Origin: Vicia villosa | Lineage: Eukaryota; Streptophyta; Magnoliopsida; Fabales; Fabaceae | Direction: 5' to 3' | DNA: 64,000 nucleotides | Assembly: GCF_029867415.1 (NCBI RefSeq) | Contig: NC_081185.1 | Span: forward strand, 39,068,766-39,132,765 | Shown here: positions 48,370 to 61,608 of the stretch, piece after piece | How the letters are laid out: each line of letters starts with the position of its first letter | Position numbering within the stretch: position 1 is the first letter of the stretch | The notes under the pieces: generated by a model | What the model saw: only the letters and a program-made list of their open reading frames with translations | Databases searched by the model: none | What the model was told of the DNA's origin: nothing | Translations under genes and position numbers: made by a program

Positions 48370-50913
48370 ATGTCAAGGGCTCCCATTCTGATAAACGATC
48401 TGGTCAAGGGGAACCAAGTATGGAAAATGTTGATTAGGGTTGTTGATCTTTGGGTTGTTACTGAGAAAAATGGCCATCAACACCTTGAGATGGTCATTCA
48501 AGATGTAAAGGTATCACTTTTCCTAACATTCAACACTGTTTGTTTGTGGTTTTTTAATTTATCACTGTTTTCTTTCTGTCATAACATCTACTCTTTTTGT
48601 TCATAGTTTTCCAAAAACCTTGCATTCTTCTGTGTATATGGTAGACTGACCATTACTAAAAAACTGTGTATATGGTAGACTGACCATTATTAAACAATGT
48701 TCTTCGCAGGCTGATAAGATTCATGTCACAAGTTGGAACAGAGATTTCACAAATTGGTCTGAACAACTGAAGGAGCATGAGACTTATATGATGTATAACG
48801 GAGAGCCCGTGGACAACGAAGGTCCTTTAAAAGTCTGTTCCCACCCACTCAAGATCGTCCTCAACGGAGGGACTACGATGATGAAGGCGGTGTTACCCGA
48901 CATACCAACCCACAAGTTCATTTTTCATCCTATTGAAGACTTACTCAAAGGGAACTACAAGCATGACATCTTATATGGTGAGCTAAGACTGTTTTTTTTT
49001 TTGTGATATGCTTTCCTTTTTTTAATCTACTTATGTTAGCTCACATATCCATGAATTCAAATGTTTGTAATCTTGCTTTACTTGCTTCAAATATTTTAGA
49101 TGTTATAGGGGTGTTGCAAGATGTTGTTAAGACACAAATGGGCGGTGGTGGTAGGAAATCTTGCGTCAATATTACCTTGCGAGATGTTGAAGGGAATGTT
49201 ATCGAGGTGGCATTATGGGAAACTTACGGCAAGCAATTGATGAACTACACTACCCCAAACAACACTTCTGGGCCTACAATTATCCTTTTGACCCATGCCT
49301 GGTGCAAGCCTAATTCAGGTTTCAATTACTTGCCAATGCTTCTTATTTGATGTTTAAATGTATCTACTTTAATGTTTACATCACTATTCCATGTTTCATG
49401 TTACACTGTCTTCCTTACAAAACCTTGCCTTGCATTATAGTTTTCGGTCTTCCCTCTCTTTCGAATGCATGGAACGGCTCTAGACTTCTCATTAACTTGG
49501 ACCATCCACAAGTAGCAGATTTCAAAGCTAGGTAATGATTCCACTTCTCTGCAAAATTCATTCAATTTGTGTGTTTCAATTGGATTAAATAGTTTATGAT
49601 TATCATGTTGTGGACAGCTTTGGAACTACTGATTTATCTGGTATACCTGCCCTTTCCCAATCATTAACATGTGATTCTTCCATGCAATCTGCAAACAATT
49701 TCTGGACTAACTTGAGTGAGGTCAAGACTATCCATGCAATCGCTGCACTAGCAAGGGTTTGGCTCAATTTACATCATTTCTTTAATGAAAATGTTCTTAT
49801 TCCTTATCAACCCATTAACATTATAATTTTGTGATCCAATATATTCTGGGCAAAAGGATTCTTACGCAACGACTATTGGCACTACCGTCGGTTTCAAAGC
49901 TTCCAAGAACGGATGGTATTTTGAGTCTTATGCTGGGTCATCTGGAAATACAGATCCTGAACCTGTTATTAAGTGAGCGCTTATTCTTTCCCTTTTACCC
50001 AATTGAATATCTTACCAAAATTTCTATCTATGACCTTAAACTTGCTTATTCATGGTAGGTTCAAAGTTGAGGTTGAAGTTGTCTATGGTGAACACAGTGG
50101 AACATTTGTTTTTTGGGATAAGGATTGTATTCCTTTTACAAAAATGAATGCTAGAGAACTAAGACAGGTTATGAAAGAGGTCAGAATTTTCACAGGCTTT
50201 TCGCTTTTATTGCATTATGTCGGTTACTTGCTTATTAATCCTAAACAAATTTCGTTTTTTTGCATAGGCTGGAGAAGACAATCCTAAAATTTGGCCTGCC
50301 CATCTAGATGTTTTGTTGAACAAAGAATTTGTGTTTCGCGTCAAGTATCAACAACAGTACCGACAATTCTCTATCGTTAAAATACTTAGCGAGGAGGGTC
50401 TTTATGCCAAGTTTGACAAATACCTCACCCCAGATGAGGTATTTCATATGTTTCATGCTTCTTTTAGAACTTCCATATTCATTTAGACCACTCCAACTTT
50501 TGATTTACATTAATATCAATCTGGTTCTTTTCTGTTACAGACCATGGCACCTCAGACCGTTATTGAAACGTCCACGACTGCTCCGATAGTTATTCCAAAC
50601 CAGGTAAGCTCATGGATCTTTACTTTTGTATATTGTAAAAAACAGTCTACTGTTAACTCCCTAACATGATTAACTGTTTTCTATGTCTCATTTGTAGGGC
50701 ACACAAACTTCGGAGCAGTCCATCGGTGCTGAGCCATACTCGGCTGCTAACCCGACTTGGAGCCCAGAAGCAAGCTCCAACAGTACTCCAGCCAAGAGGG
50801 GTTCAGAGTCAAACTCGGTTAAAGATATCATCCAGGCTGAGGAGATCACTCCCAAACAATCCGCCACTAAGGCCAAGACTGGAAAAAAGCTTAAGCATTT
50901 GAAGAAGGAATGA
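48370..50913 (+). CDS. Helitron RPA70-like single-strand DNA-binding protein, 10 exons
   Basis: Exons read: 48370-48510, 48710-48977, 49100-49318, 49441-49531, 49618-49756, 49857-49972, 50059-50179, 50268-50438, 50541-50603, 50698-50913. All introns are GT...AG, all phases agree, and the total is 1545 bases, giving 514 residues and a TGA with no interruption. The translation has the layout of plant RPA1-like proteins: an N-terminal OB fold (exons 1-2), a middle OB fold (exons 3-5) and a C-terminal OB-like part (exons 6-8). Downstream are a Ser/Thr-rich linker and a Lys-rich tail. The zinc-ribbon cysteines usual in the last OB fold of RPA70 are not evident (exon 6 has WYFESYAGSSGN). RPA-like genes are known passengers of plant Helitrons and may coat the single-stranded transposition intermediate. 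The exon 6 acceptor (GCAAAAG) is weak. Confidence 0.82.
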
Positions 50914-53900
50914 TTTGGTGGGTTTATTTCAACAATTTCTCTCTATTTTGTTGTTGTATCTAGCATTTTGGAAGTGTAAGGATTTATTCCACTAACTTCA
51001 CTGATTTCTGAACTACTCTTTTCTGAACTACTCTCATTATTAGTGTTCTATGCCATGACTTGGTAGTACTATAACTCCTTCAAGCAATATTCCACATGTT
51101 TTGTAATCTTTCAGATATTATGAATATCTAATTGTTCATCAATTCGTCTTAAATGCTTAGAATTGCTTGCTTATATAGTGATTCAAAATAGTTTAGTATC
51201 AAAATAACCAAACATCCTGCAAGAACAACAACTGATCTACATATACCATAATACATAACTACATGTTCCCTACTCACCTACAGTATTTTACAATTCTCCT
51301 AATCACATAACTACATTATCCTAATTGTGCATACATTTACCAATGCTGAAAATTAGCATACAATATTATCACTAATGCAGCCTAACTTACTTTTAAAGAA
51401 TATGTATTGGCAGTAGTTTTCTTCAATATATTAGCTTCCTGAATATTCAGTAGATTCCACATAAGAATTGGGATTAATAAATTCCATCTTTGAGATATTG
51501 TTAGGTAGCAAATTTCTTTTTCACTGTTTTCATAACAAGGGAATAAAAATAAGCAAACAATGGAAGAATTTATGTGAGTTGTGTAATGTATAATTATTTA
51601 GAAAGAATCAATGAAAATCCTATTGTGTGAATATCTCAATGAATTATTTGGACATGATTGTTGCTATAACTATGGATGGTCTTATTAGCCATCACACAAC
51701 TTCTACATGTTCTACCTGCAAGTCGTAAATATGAATTAACTTATGAAACCATAGTTAACATTAGTATAGGTGAATAATCAGACAATTTGATGGATACTTA
51801 CAAAACATGTTCCATGATTAAGTTGTTAGATAGTAGATGAGTTATGCTGCCTCACTTTGACTATAACTTGCGTGTTATAGAATGAGCTGAACATAATATT
51901 TTTCCTACTACTGGGCTAAACCTTAGATCAGTATGCTCCATTCTAAAATAACATTAAAATTCTGTCACAAGACTGAATCTTTGAATGATAGTTGGTATAC
52001 TTAGCGATGCCCATTTGGATGCAAGCCTTTGCACTTGAGTACTTTTTTAAAATAAATTTCAGACTTAGCATAACTGTATCTTTCCAATAAAATCTCTCTG
52101 CTAAAGATATTGGAGCAGTGGTAAACATTAATTCTGCGTTTTTCAAAGCAGCCCTATCACTTCTTCATTTATTTATTGTACAATGCACAGCTACCTTTTT
52201 CAGCATTGCACATTGGGCCACGCGGATTACTCTTTAAAACTGTCCTTCTCTGTGCAGGTACAGCAGGTATATTGCTACACATTCCAGCATTTTGGGAAAT
52301 TCTAGAGATATGTGTCACATCAACCTTAAATGCCATATACTCCTTGACACGGTAAGTTAAACCTTTTCCATATGTTCTGTTTTTTTTAATGGCATACCTT
52401 CCATAATTATGTTAATTTCTAAGCTGCACAAGCAAAAGTAATGTGGGATGTAGTTGTAATTGTATTGTAACTTTATACTACATTTCATAGACTGCTACAC
52501 ACTTGCAGCATGTAGCAATGTCTTGTCTCTAGCTGGGGCAGCATACATTTAGCTTTTCTAACCAAGTAGTCTTTGCATTGTGAATATTCACACAGTTTTA
52601 ACATTTGTAAGCCTAACTACATTTTATAATGCCCAACTATTTACCTGTCCTTAGCATATTACTAATTACCACCACACTTTCACTGCAACCCAACATCAGA
52701 TTACAAATAACTTTGGTTTAGGTAGGGACTGTCACGAATTGTTTACAAAATTTACATATATTTTGACTCTAAAAAATATAGTTTTAATATGTTCTAATAT
52801 AATATTCATTGGACAAAAATATTGTACTGACCTTCACACACTTTTGGTCCCTTGAACCTTTCCTGTGAGCTTGGCTTAGCATTGAGCACAATTAGGAACC
52901 TTTCAACAACCGTCTTGCAACCCTAATCATTCCTGCTAACCAAGGACGATACATGATATTGAAATAACTTCATCAGGTGCAAATCTAAGCTTGGTTAACC
53001 TATTAATGTATGTATGCTTCTGTAATAATGTAACTTGGATTTTCATGCAACCTACTAAACTTACCATTGATTGTCATCTTTTTTCCTACCTGCGAATTTG
53101 GTATGCCAGACACAACCTAAATAATGAAACAGATAATTTAAGATCAAGAGAAACTGAATATAATGGTGTTATAGGACGCTATGTGGAATGGGAGAACTGT
53201 GGTTTAACTTATGAATGTATGCTAAATTTAGGACTAGATAGTTTAACATTTACATAAAATGCATTTATAGTTAGAAGAGGAGTATTGCTTTAATTCCTAT
53301 CACTGATTCATAAATACTGCCATCTACATATTCATAACCATATTTACAAGGATTTCAATAACCAACAATAATCATGGCTGGGACATCTAATTGGCAGAAT
53401 AAATGTTAACCACCTATCCAATAGTTTAACATTTACAGAAACCCCTTAGATAGATAAAACAGGATTATTTCCTATAAGTGATTAAGTCAATAGTCAATGC
53501 GATCTACAGAATCATAACCTAATTGCCAAAGTGTTCAATTTACAGCAAGATTCATGGCTGGGACATCTAAAATGTGTTGAGTTCTGACTACCTTTTGTAG
53601 TACTTCTACAAAATAATATCTGCTCAACATATTTGTATATTGAACACTGCTTATTAATAACTGTGTCATGTATATACAGCAACAATCATGTATTCAAAAA
53701 TATTAGAATAAACCTATTTACCTTCCCATAGTTAGGACAGTGCTTCCCTTATTTTTCATGTGAAGGAGCACGAGACTCAATTATCTCAGTAATCCCTTAT
53801 TTATTCTGATTAGGGATTGCCAAAATTTGTTGAATATGGATGACCTTTGCTTCTCTCTATATAGTGCCAAACATCGTTTAAGGATTTTAGATTGCACTGA

Positions 53901-54245
53901 TCGGTATCTCTTTATACAAATTGAAGTTTGTTGAAGCATTTAATGTATGGCACATCTACCTCAATAAGAGCATTAACTAATGTATCAAATTTTTGTTTGA
54001 CATTTCTAACTCATTTAGATGATGTCTTTTTACTCTACCATTGAGAATTTAATGCTAACTGTTATTTACTTTGAGTGAGGAGCATTGAATTTTCTGTTCA
54101 ACCAAGGACAGAACAATATTAATGGTTCTGAGTTACTAATTAGACAAGTGTTTTTAAGAATCATTTGCTTTAAGACCGACATCGTGTTCCCATTACTAAT
54201 TGTAATATTATTGTGACTGTTGTAGATAACCTTCTGTTGCTACAA
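50914..54245 (+). other. Helitron interval between its two genes
   Basis: About 3.3 kb, strongly AT-rich, with only short frames in all directions that lack recognisable motifs. It should hold the end of the RPA transcript and the promoter and possible untranslated exons of the Rep-helicase gene, but I cannot place them. Confidence 0.5.
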
Positions 54246-57200
54246 ATGGAGCATTATCAAAATGTATCAGGTAAAAAGGCTAGAGCTAGAAGAATGTTGC
54301 TTTTGAAAGAAATCCGGTCTAAACGTCAAAAAGTTAGTCCTCAACAAATAGTAAGTGGCCAGACTGTGATAAATAATCCTACCTTCCACACTCCAAGACA
54401 ACCTTTGTCCGACCTTACTCAGGCATTCCAAAATATTATTACAAGAACACCGGTTGATCAACATTCTGTTACTCCAAATGTCAGCGACGCAGGGACAGAA
54501 CCTAGCCTATTAATACACGGTTTTAAAAATCTGAGAAGCTGCCACATAGGCTCCTTAGGAACAAATCTTTACTCAAAGTTTGCATCAACTTCTACACATA
54601 AGGAGAATGATACTTTTGGTCTTCCGAGCAAAACTAACCAGCACCCCCTTCCGCTTCATGAAAACAACGTCGTTCGAGCCGGAAGTTCTTCTAATAGAGC
54701 CACATTAGTGTAATTATTTTTCTTTGGAACATACTGTTTCAACCATAGTTTTGATCTAATATGTCAACTGGCTATGTTTATATATTTCTAATGCATTGCC
54801 CATTTTCTGTGTCAATAGATGTCCACCGGAATCCAAGACAGCTCGGGGACGGCCTAGAAATCAATATGGAGTTCCAAATATGGCGCTTAACTTGTGCAGA
54901 AAGATTCCTACACCAACGAATACGCAACAAACTGACATGCAAACTCAGACCTCAAATGCAAACCCACAGCCTTGGTAGATTATTTGATCATGTTATTAAA
55001 TTACCCTTCATACCACCTATGTATTTGTAAGACTGATTCTTACTAATCTTTGAGAATTGGTGTAGGTCTTCAGCATTCCCAAAACGTGGCAGGGGCAGGC
55101 CTAGGAAAAATACCAGTGCTCCTAACCTCCCTATGAATCATAATACAGAGGTATACAGCCAAACAATTAACAGGAAACAGTCTATTCCAAGTGAAGTCTG
55201 CAGATCAAGGTACCAAACTTGACATTCTAACCATTGCTTTGACAATTATTAATAATACTAACTCTCTATATATGCTGATTGGATATTTCACTCCCACAGC
55301 GAAGTTGTTAAACAATATGTCCATGGAATTCAAGTACCGCAAAATAGTGGCAGTCTTCGTCGTGACGAGTATACGCCGGTCTCAACGCCTACACATGCTC
55401 CCAACAATCGAAAGACGCCAACATGTCCAGTTTTTACACCTACGGTCAATTTGGATTTTAATAGCGACTCAGACAGTGATAGCGACTACGACCCCTTTGC
55501 AAGTAAGTTTAATAATGCCATATAGTGCACCGTATCTTTGGTTGAAATTTATTACTGTCCAGACAACCCTTTTTGGAAGTAAACTGTATCATTATTTGAA
55601 ATTATTAACTGTCCCTTTTTGGAAGATGGCCATTATGTTTCAACTACACCCACACATGTGGTTATAGTCGTTTACTCGCTTTAAATTTTGTTTATCATAA
55701 CATTACAGCATATCTATCCGAGGATGAGAACTTCTCGGAGGACGAAGATTATGATGCTCCTTTCATAATTCATGATAATGCTGCCGGCCATTCTCAAGGT
55801 AACATTTCTTAAACACAGCCAGTATAACACAAAAACAGTTATGCTTAAATATTCTGTTTCTTCTAAAATAAGTTTCTTTTCCATACTTTTGTAGAATATT
55901 ACGATATCGGATCCCCCCTTATTGAGTGCCGTTATTGTAAAGCGATGATGTGGTATCAAGAGAGAATGCATAAAAGTTCTCATTCCGCCAACCCACAGTT
56001 TATGATGTGTTGTGGAAACGGGAAAGTTGAACTCCCACTGCTTAGAGAGCCTCCGGAAACCCTTGCAAAACTTTTGTTTGATCACGAGAGTTTGGTTAGT
56101 CGCAAGTTCCAACAACAAATCCGAGTATACAACATGATGTTTGCATTCACGTCACCAGGGGCAAAGGTTGACAATCGATTTAACAATGGACGTGGGCCTC
56201 CAACACTAAGGATACAAGGTCAAACATGTCACCGAATAGGAAGTTTGTTGCCTCCGCAAGGTCAAAAACCTAAGTTTGCTCAGTTATATATTTATGACAC
56301 GGAAAATGAAGTTGAAAATCGAATGCATGGACTAAGGTTATTTCTTTAAACCCTTCCCTGTCAATGTGGCATATATATATATATATATATCTCTTTTGTA
56401 AATTTTGTTACTGTTATAATATCTTTTCAATTAATATTCATTTTTTCTCCATATCAAGGAACAAAGAAGATTTTGATCCGGAAGTTGTCAGTCGATTAGC
56501 AAGCATGTTGTATCAATTCAATCCTCATGCTAAAAGTTTTCAAATGGCTAAACAATGGTTAAATAATGGTGAAACTCCAAATTTAAAGCTACGGCTCATT
56601 TCAAACCGATCCACGGATGGCAGGGTCTATAATCAGCCAACCGTGTCTGAAGTGGCTGCTTTGGTTGTTGGTGACATTGACACCGCAGAAATGAGGGATA
56701 TCATAATGCAGACAAAGGGAGGAAGACTTCAAAGAATCAACGAGCTTCATGCCGCTTACATGGCTTACCAGTATCCTTTGATATTTCCTTATGGTGAGGA
56801 CGGTTATAGACCTGATGTTGCAAATAGAGACTTGCCCGCCAACGAAAACAGCATAAGAAATAGGCTCACAATACGCGAATGGCTTGCCTTCCGCATTCAA
56901 ACAAGGTTATGTGAGGCTAAGACTTTGTTATCTTCGAGAAGGTTGTTCCAACAATTCCTGGTTGATGGTTACACGATGTTAGAATCCGAGAAACTAGAAT
57001 GGCTACGTAAAAATCAACCAAAGCTTCGAGTGACAAAGTACAACTCTTTAGAGAAAGAAGGCGATCAAAGTCAGGCGCCAGGAATAAGCATAGGTAAGCG
57101 AGTTGTTTTGCCTTCTTCCTTTGTTGGCGGCCGTAGGTTTATGGATCAGTTGTATTATGATGGGATGGCTATATGCAGTAAAGTCGGATTTCCCGATTTG

Positions 57201-60200
57201 TTTATTACTTTTACATGTAACCCAAATTGGCCGGAGATTCAAAGGGTTCTCGGACCTCTACATTTGAAGCCTCAAGATCGTCCGGATGTCATTTCAAGAG
57301 TTTTCAAAATCAAATTCGATCAACTCCTTTCAGATTTAACCAAAAAAGGAGTTCTTGGAAAAGTGCTTGCTTGTGAGTTACCTCTGTTCATTTACTTAAA
57401 CATTTGAATGTGTTCGCTTTCATGATTTCTGATTTTCCTTTATTTATTCCGTGCTAGATATGTACACCATTGAGTTCCAAAAGAGAGGATTACCTCATGC
57501 CCATATATTGCTGTTTTTGCATCCTTCAAACAAATATCCAACGCCCGATGACATTGACAAGATCATTAGTGCGGATGTACCAGACCCCAGAAGACACCCT
57601 CGGTTATACAATTTGGTAAAATCTCACATGGTCCATGGTCCTTGTGGTTTTGCAAATCTCAACTCACCTTGCATGAAGGATAACAAGTACACCAAGTTTT
57701 ATCCTAAGAAATTTCAGCCTACGACTATAGTGGATCACGAGGGATATCTGGTTTATAGGAGAAGAAACAACGGACACACAATTGAAAAGCACGACATCAT
57801 CTTTCATAGTGGTCATGTGGTTCCTCACAATCCAAGTTTGCTGTTGAAATACGAAGCCCACATCAACATGGAATGGTGCAACCAAAGTACTTCCATTAAA
57901 TACCTTTTCAAATATATCAACAAAGGTTCGGACCGTATTTCTGCAATCATACAAGGACAGGACAAAAACAACGTTGACGAGATCAAGCAATATTTGGATT
58001 GTCGATACATCTCCCCGAGTGAGGCATGTTGGAGGATCTTTTCTTATTCTATACATGGAAGGAAGCCCGCTGTAGAGAGACTGTTTTTTCATTTGGAAGG
58101 TGAAAACTCCGTGTACTACAAAGACTACGAGCAAGTTGGTGATGTTTTACTCAAACCAAGTGTCACCGAGTCAATGTTTACATCTTGGTTTGAGGCAAAC
58201 AAAACTTACGAGGAAGCAAGATTGCTAACTTATGGTGACTTCGTTTCTAAATTTGTTTATCATAAAAGAAGTCGGACTTGGAAGCCAAGGAAAAGAGGAT
58301 ATACCATTGGTCGACTCATTTGGGTTCCTCAAAGCACTGGTGAATTGTTTTATTTAAGAATGATGCTCCCTGTCACAAAGGGTCCTTTGTGCTATAAAGA
58401 CATTAAGAAAGTTGATGGAAAGCAACTAAAAACTTATAGGGACGCTTGCTTTGCGATGGGATTTCTACAAGATGATCGAGAATTTGTCGAGGCTATCAAA
58501 GAGGCGCATCTTTGGGGTTCCGGTCCATTTTTACGCAAGTTATTTGTGACAATGTTGTAATCTTCTTCCATGAACAGACCGGAACATGTGTGGCGAAAGA
58601 CTTGGATGTATTTATCAGATGGCATTCTCTACGAGCAACGCTTATTCACAAGAAATCAAGGTTTTTTTTTTTTTACTCTCACTGTCATGTTTGTTTAGAT
58701 ATATTGCACCCTTCATGCATTTAATACTCTTGCTGCATAATACTGTTTCAATTTTACAGATAAGATGCATCCAATATATTAGAAAAGGAATATCCAAGTA
58801 ACTTCATTTGCTTAGTATAACCCGTGAAGAACACCAGCATATAATAAATAAAAAACCTTGCCTATTTAAACATATATATGTCATTATGATTTGTGGGAGG
58901 TCAAACTTTGTACTACATGCTGAAAATGAATGATTAAGTGTAATTCACCATGTACACGCTTTTTTTATTTTATATTACAAGCAAACTTGCTGGTAGGTTA
59001 CAATGTATGCCTGTGTTCAATGGAGACTATAGTGCAGAAACCATGTCTCAGAACGTGTTTCCCGTTTTTTATGACTATCATATGCGAAATATATCACTGC
59101 CAGGTTGCATTAGCAATTTAGGAAATATGGAAAGTGAACGAAAGTGTGTCTCATTATGTTGCTAAACCTCTTCATTGAAAATACTGATTCATTGCCTATC
59201 ATCCAAAAGTAACTATCATTAATACATTTGTCTGAATAAAAAACAGTTCTCATCTCTAAAATGCATGACATTCTCTTATTACCAATTATGCTGTAGGTCT
59301 GACAATGAGCGATGCCGAGCTCAAAGAAAGGACACTTATGGCCATTGAGACACTTTTACAAAATAACAATCGAACTCTTAAAGACTTCAAGACAATGCCA
59401 TATCCAAAAGATTTTGTCGTAGAGTTTACTGGAAATAGGCTACTTTACGATGAACTTCAGTATGAAGTTGTTGCTCAAAAACAAATTTTTGATACTTTGT
59501 ATGCGTCTCTTACAGGTAAGTAGACTATATTAAATAAACATTTGAAAATACTTAAATTATATGTTTTTATTAACACTCTAATTTGATTTAACTATTATAA
59601 ATAGATGAGCAACGGAGCATTTTTTAGGAAATCATGGATGCTGTAGAAAAGCAACAAGGTGGGGTGTTTTTTTTATATGGCTATGGTGGGACTGGTAAGA
59701 CCTTTATGTGGAACACTTTATCAGCAGCACTTAGGTCCAAAAAGAAAATTGTTTTGCCGGTTGCTTCAAGTGGAATTGCAAGTTTGTTGTTATCAGGAGG
59801 AAGAACAACTCATTCTAGATTTAAGATTCCCGTTCCTACTTTAGAGACTTCTATTTGCAACATTGAAAAAAAAGATGATATTGCTGAGCTGCTTAAGTTT
59901 ACGGATTTAATCATCTGGGATGAGGCTCCTATGGCTAACAAGTTTTGCTTCGAATCATTGGACAAATCCTTAAAAGATATCATGAGTGGCCCCACACATG
60001 CATCTAAGAAAATATTTGGAGGCAAGGTTGTTGTTTTTGGTGGTGACTTCAGGCAAATTCTCCCTGTTATACCAAGAGGTACTAGATCTGATATTATCCA
60101 TGCAACAATTAATGCTTCTTATATTTGGGATCATTGTAAAGTATTGAGACTTACAAAGAACATGAGATTGCAAAGTGGTCCACCTACTACTACAGCTGAT

Positions 60201-61162
60201 GAGATTAGGAGCTTTTCTGAGTGGATTTTAAATATTGGAGATGGGACCATGTGTGAACCTAATGATGGTTATGCTGATATCTGTATTCCAAATGACTTCA
60301 TAATTTCAAACTTTTCAGATCCGATTCAGGCCATTGTTGAAGATACCTACCCTGATCTCATTCATAATTATCTTGATTCCAATTATCTTCAAAGTCGTGC
60401 GATTTTAGCTTCAACAATCGAAGTAGTTGATGATATCAACCAATATATCACTAACCTTCTTCCAGGTAGTCATATGCCACTTAGTTCATTTCCTAAATGT
60501 TAATCTTAAATATCTTTTGTACTATGATATTACCTTTTTTCTCTTAACATTATTAACTAATTATTGGTATTCTTCATGATGTAGGTGAAGAGAGAGAATA
60601 CTTTAGTAGTGATTCCATTGATAGATCTGATGTAACTAACTTTGATGCATATGAGCATGTGACACCCGAGTTCTTGAACGCTCTTAAAACCTCAGGATTG
60701 CCTAACCATTCAATCAAGTTGAAAGTCGGGGCCACTATTATGTTAATGCGCAACCTGGATCAGTCAGAGGGCTTGTGCAACGGCACACGACTAACTGTAA
60801 CCAGACTTGCTGCCCATGTCATTGAAGCGAAGATCATTTCTGGGAAAAATATTGGTAACATCTTTTATATTCCTAGAATGTCTTTATCCACCTCACAGTC
60901 TCCATGGCCATTTAAATTGGTGAGACGCCAATTCCCAATTATTGTTTCCTTTGCCATGACTATTAACAAGTCACAGGGCCAGTCACTTGACAATGTGGGA
61001 TTGTATTTGCCAAAGGAAGTTTTTAGTCATGGGCAATTGTATGTCGCTATCTCAAGAGTCAAATCCAAAAAGGGATTAAGGATTCTTATTCATGACAAAG
61101 AGAAACAACCTATGCTCTCTACCACCAATGTTGTTTTCAAGGAAGTCTTTCATAACATTTAA
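54246..61162 (+). pseudogene. Helitron Rep-helicase (RepHel), 11 exons, two in-frame stops
   Basis: Exons read: 54246-54709, 54819-54974, 55066-55209, 55300-55502, 55709-55798, 55895-56336, 56459-57372, 57458-58660, 59297-59515, 59605-60465, 60585-61162. Every junction is GT...AG with matching phase, total 5274 bases. Exons 1-5 are basic, with AT-hook-like RGRPR motifs (exons 2 and 3), then acidic (DSDSDSDYD, SEDEDYD). Exon 6 has a CRYC...MCC zinc-finger-like motif. Exon 7 has the Helitron N-terminal domain and FTCNPNWPE. Exon 8 has the Rep nuclease: the HUH motif in GLPHAHILLF and the two tyrosines in KYLFKYINKG. Exons 10-11 have a Pif1/RecD-type helicase: GYGGTGKT, IIWDEAPM, GGDFRQILPV, TINKSQGQSL and YVAISRV. 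Stops TAA 58558-58560 and TAG 59625-59627 interrupt exons 8 and 10. The single Rep active-site and helicase motifs are otherwise preserved. Confidence 0.88.
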
Positions 61163-61579
61163 AAGGTTCAAGGCTACATATTATTTAGTACCAAACATGT
61201 ATCAAATAGATTTACCACTTTGAATTGTTATTCATGTGCAATATAACTGAAATTCTGTTTTTTTCATATCTTTCAGGTTATATTCATTCACTTCATTTTG
61301 GAATGTCATGTTGCTGCTCGACTTATTTTTTATAAGCTTTTGTAACTCTTTTTGTATTTCTCCGCTTATTTATAGCAGCATATTGTTTGGTCAGTACTAT
61401 GCTTATAACATTTGGAATGTTACTATAGCCAAAAATATTCATATGGAGGCTAATACTTCTGCATTTTCATGACATTAACAATACTATCAATATATTTTTT
61501 GGCAGATTATATCTTTTCATTATAGTCAAATTCCATATGTTAATTTCATCCGGAACAACACAACATCACTAAAAAATAA
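61163..61579 (+). other. Helitron 3' untranslated and subterminal region
   Basis: No gene. T-rich sequence between the Rep-helicase stop and the terminal hairpin. Confidence 0.5.
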
Positions 61580-61608
61580 CCCGTGCGGCAGCACGGGTCT
61601 GTTACTAG
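61580..61608 (+). other. Helitron 3' terminal hairpin and CTAG end
   Basis: A perfect 7-base GC-rich stem, CCCGTGC...GCACGGG, with loop GGCA, then 11 bases ending CTAG. Known Helitrons use this as the rolling-circle end signal. Confidence 0.95.

Larger units (their letters stand above)
47830..61608 (+). mobile_element. Helitron, 13.8 kb, with RPA-like and Rep-helicase genes
   Basis: The 5' end is TCTACTATCTACCC. The 3' end is a GC-rich hairpin (stem CCCGTGC/GCACGGG, loop GGCA, 61580-61597), then TCTGTTACTAG ending in CTAG; together these are the TC...hairpin...CTRR signature of Helitrons. The flanks at 47829 and 61609 join to give exactly the uninterrupted sequence of the other LTR (38905-38930), with no target duplication, as expected for rolling-circle transposition. 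It carries an RPA70-like gene and an 11-exon Rep-helicase gene on the same strand. Confidence 0.95.

Noticed and set aside
48370..50913. A host RPA gene or captured host gene fragment
   Set aside because: It lies wholly inside the Helitron ends next to RepHel. RPA-like genes are a known standard component of plant Helitrons.
52991..53257. An 88-codon frame between the Helitron genes
   Set aside because: Isolated, AT-rich, without domains and with no supported splice partners.
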